Shown: one piece after another, positions 1 through 8,259 of the stretch
Layout: every line of letters starts with the position of its first letter
How positions within the stretch are numbered: position 1 is the first letter of the stretch
Assembly (NCBI RefSeq): GCF_003234565.1
Contig: NZ_QKTU01000006.1
Span: forward strand, 62,001 to 126,000
Source of the DNA: Curtobacterium sp. MCBD17_013
Lineage (GTDB): Bacteria; Actinomycetota; Actinomycetes; Actinomycetales; Microbacteriaceae
Reading direction: 5' to 3'
Length of the DNA stretch: 64,000 nucleotides
Notes under the pieces: generated by a model
What the model saw: the letters and a program-made list of their open reading frames with translations, nothing else
What the model was told of the DNA's origin: nothing
The model's database searches: none
Made by a program: the position numbers and the translations under genes

Positions 1-1035
1 TGCCAACAAAATGGGTCGCACCGAGATTACATTCAGTGCATTGAGCATCGAGAATACCCCTAACTCATCACTGGAGGCTCTCCCGATGACAGTAGGGTCG
101 GCGATCTGGAGGTAGAGCGGAAGGTGGTGCTCCAGGACGGCCATCAGGTCCGCGGGCGACATTGCGTCGTCTGAGCGACGCTTACCCGTAAGAACATCGT
201 AGAGGTCTCGGGGCGCCACGTGCCCACGTTGCACCGTTACAGCATGGCGAATAAACTGAACGAATGTTGATTGACCATCCTCCAGGAAAGCCTCCGAAAC
301 ACTTTGCCATTGTTCGTAGCGTTCGGGGCGGAACTGCGGGGGCGTCTGACTGAGTACGTAGCTTTTCAACAGGTCTGCGGTAGTCAATTCGCGTCCGCGC
401 GTATTGATGATCTCAAATACTCGGTAGGCAGATGCCGGGTCGGGGTGAACGAAGACTGCAAAATACAGTTTGGCGGTAAGGAATTCCGCCCAACTACCCA
501 ATCGCCGGAAGGGGTCGTCCTTCAGGTCTTCAAGAAGCTTATCGCTTATTCGCTTATAGGCGCTCACGAGATAGCTGGCCACGCCGTGTGTGGAATCTGC
601 CTGAGGCAGATCTCGAGCGGGTGATGCAAGTATCTGTTGCAGCGCGGCGTCATCCCTTGGCGAAGATAGCGTTACACGCGGCGTCTCTTCGTCCGTGCCA
701 AAGTCGATCGAGCGGAGGAAGGTCGTCTGGATTCGATCAGCTAGAGCATGTCGCTCATACCGGATCGCCTCATGGTATACGGCCGATGCCAGCAGCGTCA
801 GCGTCAGAATTCGCTGCTGCCCGTCAACAACATCCTTTACGGTCTGATCTCCAGTCACGATGACTAGACCGAGGAAGTAGGTTTCGTCCCCGAGAGCCCC
901 GGATAGGTCCCCGAAGAACTCGTTGATTTCATCGGCACCCCAGGCGTACTCGCGCTGAAATTCGGGTACATTGAATCGTCCACCACCTATGAGAGCACCG
1001 GCGGTCGTAGACGAGGCATTGAGCGGCGTATCCAC
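1..1035 (-). CDS. DUF262 (GmrSD N-terminal-like) defence protein, 3' part outside window
   Basis: Reading the minus strand from a GTG at 1035 gives 345 codons with no stop, running off the left edge, so the C-terminus is missing. The N-terminus carries the DUF262 hallmarks: FNVPEFQREYAW (residues 21-32), YFLG (53-56), the invariant DGQQR (71-75), and later VFEIINTRGRELTTADLLK. DUF262 is the nucleotide-hydrolysing half of GmrSD type IV restriction enzymes and of several phage-defence proteins, often followed by a DUF1524/HNH nuclease that would lie beyond base 1. A TAG stop lies in frame 12 nt upstream of the GTG, and a TAGGCT hexamer sits 6 nt before it, so this is probably a leaderless start. 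GC is clearly lower than in the neighbours, consistent with acquired DNA. Family assignment is firm; the restriction role is inferred. Confidence 0.88.
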   Translation of the reverse strand, partial: MDTPLNASSTTAGALIGGGRFNVPEFQREYAWGADEINEFFGDLSGALGDETYFLGLVIVTGDQTVKDVVDGQQRILTLTLLASAVYHEAIRYERHALADRIQTTFLRSIDFGTDEETPRVTLSSPRDDAALQQILASPARDLPQADSTHGVASYLVSAYKRISDKLLEDLKDDPFRRLGSWAEFLTAKLYFAVFVHPDPASAYRVFEIINTRGRELTTADLLKSYVLSQTPPQFRPERYEQWQSVSEAFLEDGQSTFVQFIRHAVTVQRGHVAPRDLYDVLTGKRRSDDAMSPADLMAVLEHHLPLYLQIADPTVIGRASSDELGVFSMLNALNVISVRPILLA

Positions 1036-1454
1036 GGGATGAGCCTAGTGACAACGAAGTGGAAAGCAACCTTCAATCGGCCATGGGAGCATCTCCTGCT
1101 CACCCTGGCGTGCGAGGCGTTGCGCTACGGGTCCCATACCATGTGGATCCCCTGGCTGCTTCCTTTGGGTATGCCCGGCAGCAACGCGCGCGGCCGGCCG
1201 TGCGCGACTGCTTCTAAAGAGCGCCAGCCGGTCGTGGCGTCCGATCCAGCCCGCCGCAGGAGGAACCCAAGCGAGCACATCCTCTTTACTGTGCATGCTC
1301 GGGGAAGAGGCGAGTGTGCCGGCGGCACCAGAGTTGGTTGAGGGAGAAGCCCCGGCGCGCCGCCCGCTGAACAGGAGTCGGCGGCGAGAACCGCGGCACG
1401 GAGCGGTTCGCTCAAGAAATGCACCAGATGTGCACCAGAGCCACTCCTAGAAAG
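1036..1454. other. Gene-poor junction between the DUF262 gene and tRNA-Ser
   Basis: I find no convincing gene here. The open frames (for example 100 codons from 1039 on the plus strand) resemble nothing I recognise and look compositional. TGCACCAGA occurs twice with an 11-bp period (1420-1428 and 1431-1439), close to the tRNA 3' end. This could be a remnant of an integration site, but no integrase is visible. Confidence 0.4.
1042..1047 (-). promoter_or_regulatory. -10 hexamer for the DUF262 gene (leaderless)
   Basis: TAGGCT on the minus strand ends 6 nt before the GTG start. The same TANNNT spacing recurs at a dozen other genes in the window. Confidence 0.5.
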
Positions 1455-1486
1455 CAGAAAACCCCCGCTCGAACGGGGGTTTTCTG
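1455..1486 (-). terminator. Hairpin terminator after tRNA-Ser
   Basis: A perfect 13-bp inverted repeat (1455-1467 and 1474-1486) has a 6-nt loop; its arms combine a C/G run with an A/T run. It lies directly after the CCA end of the tRNA on the minus strand, and ends in a T-rich arm in either direction. Confidence 0.8.
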
Positions 1487-1576
1487 TGGCGGTACCGGTG
1501 GGATTTGAACCCACGGTGGAGTTGCCCCCACACATGTTTTCGAGACATGCTCCTTAGGCCGCTCGGACACGGTACC
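1487..1576 (-). tRNA. tRNA-Ser (CGA)
   Basis: The minus strand folds as a class II tRNA of 90 nt including an encoded CCA at 1487-1489. Acceptor GGTACCG pairs with CGGTACC, the discriminator is G, the T-arm is GTGGG-TTCAAAT-CCCAC, and the anticodon loop CTCGAAA gives anticodon CGA. The long variable arm fits serine. The 3' end faces the low-GC DUF262 region, the usual polarity for an island integrated at a tRNA. Confidence 0.93.
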
Positions 1577-1706
1577 GCCGACCATCCTACCGCATGCCGG
1601 GAGGCCCGAGGAACGCAGGACCGTCGGCTCGCCGTCCCCAGCGGCACCCGATGCACGGCTGTCCACCGTCCCCGGACGCGGTGACCTGGCGCTGAGCCCG
1701 ACTGCG

Positions 1707-1712
1707 TATCGT
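1707..1712 (+). promoter_or_regulatory. -10 hexamer of the SGNH hydrolase gene
   Basis: TATCGT lies 7 nt before the ATG at 1720, a leaderless arrangement. No Shine-Dalgarno sequence is present. Confidence 0.5.
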
Positions 1713-1719
1713 CCCGGGT

Positions 1720-2697
1720 ATGAAGACGCGCTCTCTCGTGGCACTCGTGTCCTCCGTCGGCGGTGGCCTCGCGGTCGCCGGTGCGGCTGCGCTCGGAGCC
1801 AGGGCGGGCGTCCGGGGGCAGCGCGCCGCGGCACAGCGAGTCGTCGACATGCTGCCGGTGCACGCGGACTGGTGGCGGGAGCGCATCCACCACGAGGGGC
1901 AGCTCACCTACGTGGCGATCGGCGACTCCGCGGCCCAGGGCGTCGGCGCGACGGTCCCGAGCCGGGGCTACGTGGGGTTGCTCGCGCGGCGGGTCCGGCG
2001 GCGGTCGCGGTCCACCCTGCGCGTCGTCAACCTCAGCGTCTCCGGCGCCACGACCTGGGGTGCCCGGCACGAGCAGCTCCCGGTCCTCGGCACGTACACG
2101 CCGGACATCTGCACGGTCGTCATCGGGGCGAACGACATCCTGGACTTCCATCCCGACAAGTTCGAGCGGAACCTCCGCCGCATCTACGCCGCGGTGCCCT
2201 CGCACGCGATCGTCGCGGACCTGCCGTGCATGTTCTTCCGCGAGCGCGAGCGCAAGGTCCAGGTCGCGAACGAGATCGTGCACCGCGTGGCCGCCGAGTT
2301 CGGCCTCACCGTCGCTCCCCTGCACGAGATCACGAAGCGCGTCGGCCTCCGCCGGACCTTCCGCAACACGTACGGCGACCTCTTCCACCCGAACGACAAC
2401 GGCTACCGCATCTGGGCGAGCGCGCTCGAGCCGGCGGTCGACGCCCGTGTCGACACCCTCATGGCGATCCGCCGCTACCTCTCCGCGCGCGAGGTCGAGG
2501 AGCTCGGTCCCCGTGCGGCGGCGGTGGCGGCGGCGCGGGCGGACCAGGACGCCGACACCGCGGACGAGCACAGCCCGGACCTCCAGCACCTGCGGCAGCA
2601 CCGATCGCACGGCAGCCACGTCGCTGGGAACCCGGACGCGCGGACCGAGCGCCACGACGCCGCGAGCCAGCGCGGCGATGTCAGCGGCGCCGCCTAG
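1720..2697 (+). CDS. SGNH/GDSL-family hydrolase
   Basis: A 325-residue protein of the SGNH hydrolase (esterase/lipase) superfamily. Residues 1-30 are an Ala/Gly-rich hydrophobic stretch that could be a signal peptide or anchor. The blocks are in order: GDS with nucleophile Ser70, the block III Gly-Ala-Asn-Asp at 136-139, and the block V Asp220-x-x-His223 (DLFHPND) completing the triad. The last ~70 residues are polar, low in complexity and unlikely to be catalytic. The substrate cannot be told from sequence; acyl esters of lipids or envelope glycans are typical. radA follows only 9 nt later but has its own -10-like hexamer. Confidence 0.85.
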   Translation: MKTRSLVALVSSVGGGLAVAGAAALGARAGVRGQRAAAQRVVDMLPVHADWWRERIHHEGQLTYVAIGDSAAQGVGATVPSRGYVGLLARRVRRRSRSTLRVVNLSVSGATTWGARHEQLPVLGTYTPDICTVVIGANDILDFHPDKFERNLRRIYAAVPSHAIVADLPCMFFRERERKVQVANEIVHRVAAEFGLTVAPLHEITKRVGLRRTFRNTYGDLFHPNDNGYRIWASALEPAVDARVDTLMAIRRYLSAREVEELGPRAAAVAAARADQDADTADEHSPDLQHLRQHRSHGSHVAGNPDARTERHDAASQRGDVSGAA

Positions 2698-2700
2698 CCT
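2695..2700 (+). promoter_or_regulatory. -10 hexamer of radA
   Basis: TAGCCT overlaps the stop codon of the SGNH hydrolase gene and lies 6 nt before the radA ATG. Confidence 0.45.
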
Positions 2701-2706
2701 CGACGC

Positions 2707-4068
2707 ATGGCCAGGGCCCAGACCGCGTACCGCTGCACCGAGTGCGGGTGGACCAGCATCAAGTGGGTCGGCCGCTGCGGTGAGTGCCAGTCGTGGGGCA
2801 CGGTCGAAGACGCGACCGCCACGCAGGCGAGCACCCGTGGCACCGCGGCGATCGCAGTCACCGGTGGCCGGGTCGCCAAGCCGATCACCCAGGCCGTGGG
2901 CGAGCGCGTCACCCACTGGCGCACGGGCATCGGCGAGTTCGACCGCGTGCTCGGCGGTGGCATCGTGCCCGGCGCCGCGATCCTACTGAGCGGCGAGCCC
3001 GGGGTCGGCAAGTCGACACTCCTGCTCGAGGTCGCCTCCCGTGCTGCCGCGGCCGGCAAGCGCGTCCTCTACGTTTCGGCCGAGGAATCCGTGGACCAGG
3101 TCCGGATGCGCGCCGAACGCACGGGGGCGATGCACGACGAGCTCTACCTGGCGAGCGAGGTCGACCTCGCCGTCATCCTGGGGCAGATCGACCAGGTGCA
3201 GCCGGACCTCGTCATCGCCGACTCCGTGCAGACGATCTCGTCGAGTGCGGTCGACGGCATCGCGGGCGGGGTGTCCCAGGTGCGCGAGGTCGCATCGACC
3301 CTCATCCGCGTCGCGAAGGACCGCGCGCTCCCCATCCTCATCGTCGGGCACGTCACCAAGGACGGCACGATCGCCGGTCCCCGGCTGCTCGAGCACCTGG
3401 TCGACGTCGTCTGCCACTTCGAGGGCGACCGCCAGACCGCACTCCGCTTCATCCGCGCGCTCAAGAACCGCTTCGGCCCGACGGACGAGGTCGGCTGCTT
3501 CGACATGACCGGCGACGGCATCCACGAGGTCCCGGACCCGAGCGGCCTGTTCATGTCCCGGGCTGGCGCCCCGGTCAGCGGCACATGCATCACGATCGCC
3601 CTGGAGGGCCGGCGCGCGCTTCCGGTCGAGGTCCAGGCGCTCGTCGTGCCGAGTTCCGCGCCGCAGCCCCGGCGGGTGGTCAACGGCGTCGACTCCTCCC
3701 GCGTCGCGATGCTCCTGGCGGTCCTCGAGCGCCGGGCCGGCATCAAGCTGTCGGACAGCGACGTCTACGTGTCGACCGTCGGCGGCATGCGGCTGACCGA
3801 GCCGGGCGCGGACCTGGCGATCGCCCTGGCACTGGCGAGCGCGGCTCGGGACCGCCCGTATCCGCACACGCTCGCCGCCGCGGGCGAGATCAGCTTGGCG
3901 GGCGAGATCCGCCCGACCACCGGCGAGAAGCAACGGGTGTCCGAGGCCCGGCGGCTCGGGTTCACGACGGTGCTCGGCGCCGACTCCGAGCACCTGCGTG
4001 AGGCGTTACGCGTCGCCTTCGCGATGACCAAGTCGGTGCGCGAGCGCGAGCTCGACGCGGCGTTCTGA
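2707..4068 (+). CDS. radA: DNA repair protein RadA (Sms)
   Basis: A RecA-like branch-migration ATPase that helps process recombination intermediates. The 453 residues are the usual RadA length. An N-terminal zinc finger uses Cys10, Cys13, Cys24 and Cys27; Walker A is GEPGVGKST (96-104); a Walker B-like DLVIADS lies at 167-173; the RadA-specific KNRFG motif is at 253-257. The C-terminal third is the Lon-protease-like domain that lacks protease activity in this family. It runs convergently into the secreted protein gene at 4169. All diagnostic motifs are intact. Confidence 0.97.
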   Translation: MARAQTAYRCTECGWTSIKWVGRCGECQSWGTVEDATATQASTRGTAAIAVTGGRVAKPITQAVGERVTHWRTGIGEFDRVLGGGIVPGAAILLSGEPGVGKSTLLLEVASRAAAAGKRVLYVSAEESVDQVRMRAERTGAMHDELYLASEVDLAVILGQIDQVQPDLVIADSVQTISSSAVDGIAGGVSQVREVASTLIRVAKDRALPILIVGHVTKDGTIAGPRLLEHLVDVVCHFEGDRQTALRFIRALKNRFGPTDEVGCFDMTGDGIHEVPDPSGLFMSRAGAPVSGTCITIALEGRRALPVEVQALVVPSSAPQPRRVVNGVDSSRVAMLLAVLERRAGIKLSDSDVYVSTVGGMRLTEPGADLAIALALASAARDRPYPHTLAAAGEISLAGEIRPTTGEKQRVSEARRLGFTTVLGADSEHLREALRVAFAMTKSVRERELDAAF

Positions 4069-4168
4069 GGCGGACGCGAGCCGCGCCTCCCGATCGCACA
4101 GGACTGGTGACGGGGACGCGGCGGACCCGGGCGCGGCCAGCAGGTCACACTCGGGTCCGGGCCGCGCG

Positions 4169-4756
4169 TCAGACGATCGCGCCGATGGACGTCGCCTCCG
4201 TCGCCGCGAGGTGCTTGTCGATGCTCGTCTTCACGGACTGTGCGTAGTGCTGCATGGCGCTGCCGTACGTGCCCTTGAGGGCCTTCGCCTCGATGGCGGC
4301 GAGACCTGCCTGGCGCTCGGACGTCGAGTCGCCCTTCAGCGCCCGGCGGTCCTGCTCGAGCCCGGCCGGCTTCGACGCCCACGCCGTCTGGGCCTCCTTC
4401 GCGATGGTCTCGACGGCGCTGCCGTAGCCGCCGCCGATCGCCTTCGTCTCGATCGCGTGCACGGCCTCGCGGCGGTCGTGCCCCTTCTTGCCCTTCAGGG
4501 CCGTGACGTCGCTCCGCAGCGTGCTCGGCACCGAGCCGGTCTCGAGTCGGACGGCGTGGGCACGGAGCGTGCGCATCGGGAACGCGAGCGCGACCCGCGT
4601 CGTGGACGACGACGACGACGACGAGGACGACGTGGACGACGACGAGGCGGTCGGCGTCGCAGCGTCCGCGGCGGTGGCGCCGACGCCGAGCGTCAGCGCG
4701 ACGACGGCGCCGGCGGTGGCTGCTCCGATGAGGATGCGGGATGCGGTGGTCTTCAT
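4169..4756 (-). CDS. Secreted protein with a duplicated ~48-residue helical repeat
   Basis: A 195-residue protein that I do not recognise. A signal peptide (about 1-32, ending in TAADAA) is followed by a Ser/Thr linker (35-53) with a poly-Ser run. The mature part has two related segments, about 83-130 and 136-182, each with ALKG, an ET/EAKA-type helix and a GYGSA/GTYGSAM motif. The start is set by a strong AAGGAG 7 nt upstream; longer upstream extension of the frame lacks such support. It is transcribed away from the response regulator gene, sharing a 135-bp intergenic region with a TGTGTA direct repeat, so it is probably a target of that system. Its role may be envelope-related, but that is a guess. 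Confidence 0.8.
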   Translation of the reverse strand: MKTTASRILIGAATAGAVVALTLGVGATAADAATPTASSSSTSSSSSSSSSTTRVALAFPMRTLRAHAVRLETGSVPSTLRSDVTALKGKKGHDRREAVHAIETKAIGGGYGSAVETIAKEAQTAWASKPAGLEQDRRALKGDSTSERQAGLAAIEAKALKGTYGSAMQHYAQSVKTSIDKHLAATEATSIGAIV

Positions 4757-4833
4757 GGTCTGCTCCTTCGCGGCCGACGGTTCCGCGGCCTGCCGATCAT
4801 CCTGCGAGCGCTCCGACACGACGACGTTCGGAC

Positions 4834-4850
4834 TGTGTACGGGTTGTGTA
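4834..4850 (+). promoter_or_regulatory. Direct-repeat site for an OmpR-type regulator
   Basis: TGTGTA occurs at 4834-4839 and 4845-4850, exactly 11 bp apart. That is the spacing used by OmpR/PhoB-family regulators, which bind as head-to-tail dimers. It lies between the secreted protein gene and the response regulator gene, 42 bp before the regulator's ATG. Binding by the adjacent regulator is inferred. Confidence 0.55.
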
Positions 4851-4891
4851 AGGCGTCCTCGATCGACGGAGGGACCGGGTTGGATGGTGTC

Positions 4892-5572
4892 ATGAGCGAC
4901 AGCCGCGGCCTGGTCGTCGTCGTGGAGGACGAGCCGACGATCGCCGACGTGGAGCGCATCTACCTCGCGGATGCCGGCTTCGGTGTCCACATCGCTCGCG
5001 ACGGCCGCGCGGGCCTCGAGGCCATCCGGTCACTCCATCCGGTCGCGGCCCTCATCGACATCGGACTCCCGGGCATCGACGGGATCGAGGTGTGCGCGCA
5101 GCTCCGTGCGGTCGGCGACTGGACGCCCGTGGTGTTCGTCACGGCTCGGGACGCCGAGGTGGACCGCATCCTCGGGTTGGAGCTCGGGGCGGACGACTAC
5201 GTCACGAAGCCGTTCTCGGCGCGGGAGCTGGCAGCGCGCGTCAAGGGCCTCGTCCGCCGGAGCCAGCAGGCGCTGCAGTCCGAGCTGCTCGTCGTCGGGG
5301 AGCTCCGCCTCGACCAGCGCTCGCGGACCGTCCGACTGGCCGATCGTGCGGTCGACCTGACCGCCACGGAGTTCGACCTCCTCGCCTACCTGATGGGGAG
5401 CCCGGGCCAGGTGTTCTCGCGGTCGCAGCTCCTCGCGGCGGTGTGGGGCGTCGCCGACTACCGCGGGAGCCGCACCGTCGACGTGCACGTCGCACAGCTC
5501 CGGGCGAAGCTCGGCGACGCCGTCCCGCTGCGCACCGTCCGCGGCGTCGGCTACGCGTTCGGGCCGGCGTGA
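4892..5572 (+). CDS. OmpR/PhoB-family response regulator
   Basis: A 226-residue two-component regulator. The receiver domain (about 6-120) has the acidic pair Glu12-Asp13, phosphoacceptor Asp56 (LIDIGLPG), Thr84 and Lys106. The C-terminal winged helix (about 130-226) has the DLTATEFDLLAYL and RTVDVHVAQLRAKLG segments and ends in the usual RGVGYAF. The ATG at 4892 gives the standard N-terminus; the same frame stays open far upstream only because of base composition. The stop codon overlaps the histidine kinase start by one base, so the two are co-transcribed. Confidence 0.95.
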   Translation: MSDSRGLVVVVEDEPTIADVERIYLADAGFGVHIARDGRAGLEAIRSLHPVAALIDIGLPGIDGIEVCAQLRAVGDWTPVVFVTARDAEVDRILGLELGADDYVTKPFSARELAARVKGLVRRSQQALQSELLVVGELRLDQRSRTVRLADRAVDLTATEFDLLAYLMGSPGQVFSRSQLLAAVWGVADYRGSRTVDVHVAQLRAKLGDAVPLRTVRGVGYAFGPA

Positions 5573-6969
5573 TGGCGCGCCGGGCCAGCCTCGCCTCGCG
5601 CATCGTCCTCACGACGGTGACCGTCGCGCTCCTGGCGACGTTCGCGACGGTCGGGGTCGCGTACCAGCTCGTCCGCCAGGTCACGATGCAGCAGTCGCGC
5701 GAGCAGCTGCGGGCCACGACCCTCGTCGTCGCGTCGACGCCCCCGCGGGAGCGCCGCACGCTCGTGCGCAACCTCGACCGCACCCACGCCCGGAGCATCC
5801 GCCTGCTCCTGGTGCACGCGGACGGGACGACGGTGCCGAAGCGGACCGGACCGGTCCCCGCGGCCGCGATCCGGCGGGTGCAGATCGCGGGCGTCCTGTC
5901 GGAGCGGGTGCACGCGTCCGGACACGTCTTCCTGCTGCAGGGCGAACGACTGTCGGCCGGGGACACCGTGATCGCGACGCAGGACGTCTCGCTCGTCCGG
6001 TCGGCCACACGGCGCCTGCTCGACCGTCTGCTCGTCGCCGCGCTGTTCGGGGTCGCCGTGGCGGTCGCCGTCGGGATCGTCGTGGCGCGGCTCGTGGTCC
6101 GTCCCCTCCGTCGGGCCGCCGCCGTCGCGCGACGACTCGCCGGTGGGGAGCGCGGGATGGCCGCGGGTGCGGCGACGCACGAGACCATCACGGAGGTCGC
6201 GGACATCGACGACGCCCTCGCCACCCTCGACGCCGCCCTCGCCACGTCCGAGGGGCGTCAGCACGAGTTCCTGCTGTCCGTGTCCCACGAGATCCGCACA
6301 CCGCTCACCGCGATCCGCGGGTACGCGGACGCGCTGGCGGACGGACTCGTCCCGGAACAGGGGGTCGCGGACGTCGGGCGGACCCTGGTGACCGAGACCG
6401 CACGGCTCGACGCCTTCACCCGCGATCTGCTCGAGCTCGCGCGGCTGGAGGCCGACGACTTCCCCCTCCGACCGGAACCGGTCGACGTCGCGGCGATCGC
6501 GACGCAGGCGCTGACCGCGTGGGACGCGCGCGCGGACGGCCTCGGCGTGCGACTCGCCCTGGAGGCACACCACCCGTTGCCGACGTGCGTCTCGGATCCG
6601 ATGCGGGTGCGGCAGCTGCTCGACGGGCTCCTCGAGAACGCCCTCCGCGCAGCCCCGGCCGGTTCGGCGGTGACCGTGCGGATCGCGCCCGGGGACGATC
6701 CGGCGCGGCCGTCCACCACGATCACCGTCGAGGACGGCGGACCGGGCCTCTCGGACGCCGACCTGTCGGAGGCGTTCCAGCGGGGGCTCCTCGCCGATCG
6801 GTACCGCCGGCAGCGCGTGGTCGGCACCGGCCTCGGACTGTCGATCGCCCATCGGCTGGTCGGGCGGCTCGGCGGGTCGCTCCGCGCCGGGCACGCGCCG
6901 GGCGGCGGGGCCGCGTTCACGCTCACCCTCCCGGCGAGCGGCGGCAAGCGCGCGGACTCAAGCAACTGA
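5572..6969 (+). CDS. Sensor histidine kinase
   Basis: A 465-residue membrane kinase partnering the preceding regulator. TM1 is about 9-33, followed by a ~115-residue extracytoplasmic sensor, TM2 about 153-175, and a HAMP linker. The HisKA phosphoacceptor is His239 (SVSHEIRTPL), the N box centres on Asn356, the G1 box is DGGPGLSD (388-395) and the G2 box GTGLGLS (418-424). The start ATG overlaps the upstream TGA. The signal is not apparent. The closest functional analogues are BaeS/CpxA-like envelope sensors, an assignment by architecture only. Confidence 0.95.
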   Translation: MARRASLASRIVLTTVTVALLATFATVGVAYQLVRQVTMQQSREQLRATTLVVASTPPRERRTLVRNLDRTHARSIRLLLVHADGTTVPKRTGPVPAAAIRRVQIAGVLSERVHASGHVFLLQGERLSAGDTVIATQDVSLVRSATRRLLDRLLVAALFGVAVAVAVGIVVARLVVRPLRRAAAVARRLAGGERGMAAGAATHETITEVADIDDALATLDAALATSEGRQHEFLLSVSHEIRTPLTAIRGYADALADGLVPEQGVADVGRTLVTETARLDAFTRDLLELARLEADDFPLRPEPVDVAAIATQALTAWDARADGLGVRLALEAHHPLPTCVSDPMRVRQLLDGLLENALRAAPAGSAVTVRIAPGDDPARPSTTITVEDGGPGLSDADLSEAFQRGLLADRYRRQRVVGTGLGLSIAHRLVGRLGGSLRAGHAPGGGAAFTLTLPASGGKRADSSN

Positions 6970-6980
6970 CCCGCGACCGC

Positions 6981-7100
6981 GCTGAACCGGTGCGTGTTCA
7001 CGCGACCGACCTGCGGCCGCGTGGAACCGGTGCGGACGCACGTCACCGATCTGCGGCCGCGTGGAACCGGTGCGAACCACGCGACCCGGCCCCGGCCCTC
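6981..7100. repeat. 40-nt tandem repeat, about 2.5 copies
   Basis: The 3' gap between the histidine kinase gene and the convergent SseB-like gene holds units with a 40-nt period. The core GAACCGGTGCG recurs at about 6984, 7024 and 7064, and CTGCGGCCGC recurs at 7011 and 7051. The units are degenerate. I see no gene in it and no simple terminator hairpin. Confidence 0.75.
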
Positions 7101-7105
7101 CCGGC

Positions 7106-7486
7106 CTACGCGCGCAGCGCCGCCAACAGGTCCGCGGGCTCGGCCTGCATCGTGTTCGGCCCGGCGATGTCGAAGAACACCTGCTCGAGCACGTCCAGGT
7201 GCGCAGCGATGAACTCCTCGAGCCGCGCGGCGTCGTACACCATGACCTGCCGGACCTTCTCGTCCGGCACCATCGCGGTGTAGGCGTCGACGGACGAGAA
7301 CAGCAGCAGGATGCGCTTGTCGGTGCCCTCGCGGCCGAACACCCGGACCTGCTGGTCCTTCGGACGCCCGGTGACGAGCTTCGGCACGATGACGATGTCG
7401 TGTCGCAGGGCGAACGCGACCGCGGCGACGTCCTGCGCGGCGAGCGCGGCCTCGAGCGGCTCGCTCCGGAACCGTTGCTCGGCCAT
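7106..7486 (-). CDS. SseB N-terminal-domain protein
   Basis: A 126-residue soluble protein resembling the SseB N-terminal domain: an EAALAA-type helix, IVIVPKLVTG, a central ILLLFSSVDAYTAM strand-turn and a C-terminal FFDIAGP segment. The function of these proteins in actinobacteria is undefined; some lie in secretion or stress loci. The ATG overlaps the stop of the upstream membrane-anchored protein gene by one base (TGATG), so the pair is an operon. A longer reading of this frame has no support. Confidence 0.75.
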   Translation of the reverse strand: MAEQRFRSEPLEAALAAQDVAAVAFALRHDIVIVPKLVTGRPKDQQVRVFGREGTDKRILLLFSSVDAYTAMVPDEKVRQVMVYDAARLEEFIAAHLDVLEQVFFDIAGPNTMQAEPADLLAALRA

Positions 7487-8253
7487 CACTGGAGCACGAA
7501 CTGGGTCGAGGTGGCGCTCGTGATGTTCCCCACCGCGACGCCGAGGTGGTAGCTCGCGCCACCCGCGGTCACCGACGGCCGGCTCGAGTCGCAGGTCGAC
7601 GTGGAGGACCGGGTGCGGTCCCACGTGATCGCCGGCGTCGTCAGGGTCTGGCCGCCCTTGATGGTGATGTCCTGGTCGGTGCCGCCGGTCTGGCAGTCCT
7701 TGCTCGACCAGTACGTCTCGGTGCCGCTCGTGATCGTGAGGACCTGCTGGCTCGAGCCGAGGTCCATGTGGCAGCTCGTCGACGCGGTGTTCGTGATGGA
7801 CATCGAGATCTTCGGTTCCTCCGTGGGGCCGTACTGCGTCTTGTCGGTCAGGGCCTTGAGCGTGATCTGCGACTTGCGGCAGGTGGCGCCGTTCTTCGTC
7901 GACCCGGCTGCGGGTGCGGACGTCGCGCCGGCGGTGGCCCCGGCCTCGGGGGTGGCGATCGCGGTCGCGGCCGCGGTGGCTGCGGCGCTCGCTCGTGCCG
8001 ATGCGTTCGCCGCGGCGTCGGCAGCGGCGGCGCGCGCAGCGGCACGCTCGGCCGCGCTCGACGACCGGTGCGCGGACGCAGTCCGGGAGGCGCTGGCCGA
8101 GGGAGCGGGAGCGGCCTCCGATCCGCCGCCGTGGCCGAAGACGATGAGGAGCACGACGACGATGACGAGGAGCAGCGCACCGCCGACGATGGCGCGCCGC
8201 CGCCAGTACACAGCGGCGGGCTGACCGCCGACGGGGTTGCGGAACGACGACAT
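7486..8253 (-). CDS. Membrane-anchored protein with an extracellular beta-rich domain
   Basis: A 255-residue type II membrane protein that I do not recognise by name. A short Arg-rich cytoplasmic N-terminus precedes one transmembrane helix (about 21-39). A long Ala/Ser-rich spacer (about 45-115) follows, then a ~135-residue outer domain with four cysteines (CRKSQ, SCHMDLG, DCQTGG, TCDSSR) that could form two disulphides. Its SMSITNTASTSC segment resembles DUF4232-type domains, weakly. TACCCT 6 nt before the ATG suggests a leaderless promoter. It forms an operon with the SseB-like gene. Confidence 0.75.
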   Translation of the reverse strand: MSSFRNPVGGQPAAVYWRRRAIVGGALLLVIVVVLLIVFGHGGGSEAAPAPSASASRTASAHRSSSAAERAAARAAAADAAANASARASAAATAAATAIATPEAGATAGATSAPAAGSTKNGATCRKSQITLKALTDKTQYGPTEEPKISMSITNTASTSCHMDLGSSQQVLTITSGTETYWSSKDCQTGGTDQDITIKGGQTLTTPAITWDRTRSSTSTCDSSRPSVTAGGASYHLGVAVGNITSATSTQFVLQ

Positions 8254-8259
8254 GCGGAC

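Noticed and set aside
1039-1341. 100-codon plus-strand frame beside the DUF262 gene
   Set aside because: No recognisable similarity, no ribosome binding site, and competing frames on the other strand; more likely a non-coding junction.
6981-7100. Possible CRISPR array
   Set aside because: Units are contiguous 40-nt degenerate tandem copies without unique spacers, and no cas genes are present. The 21-nt array at 30671 fails for the same reason.
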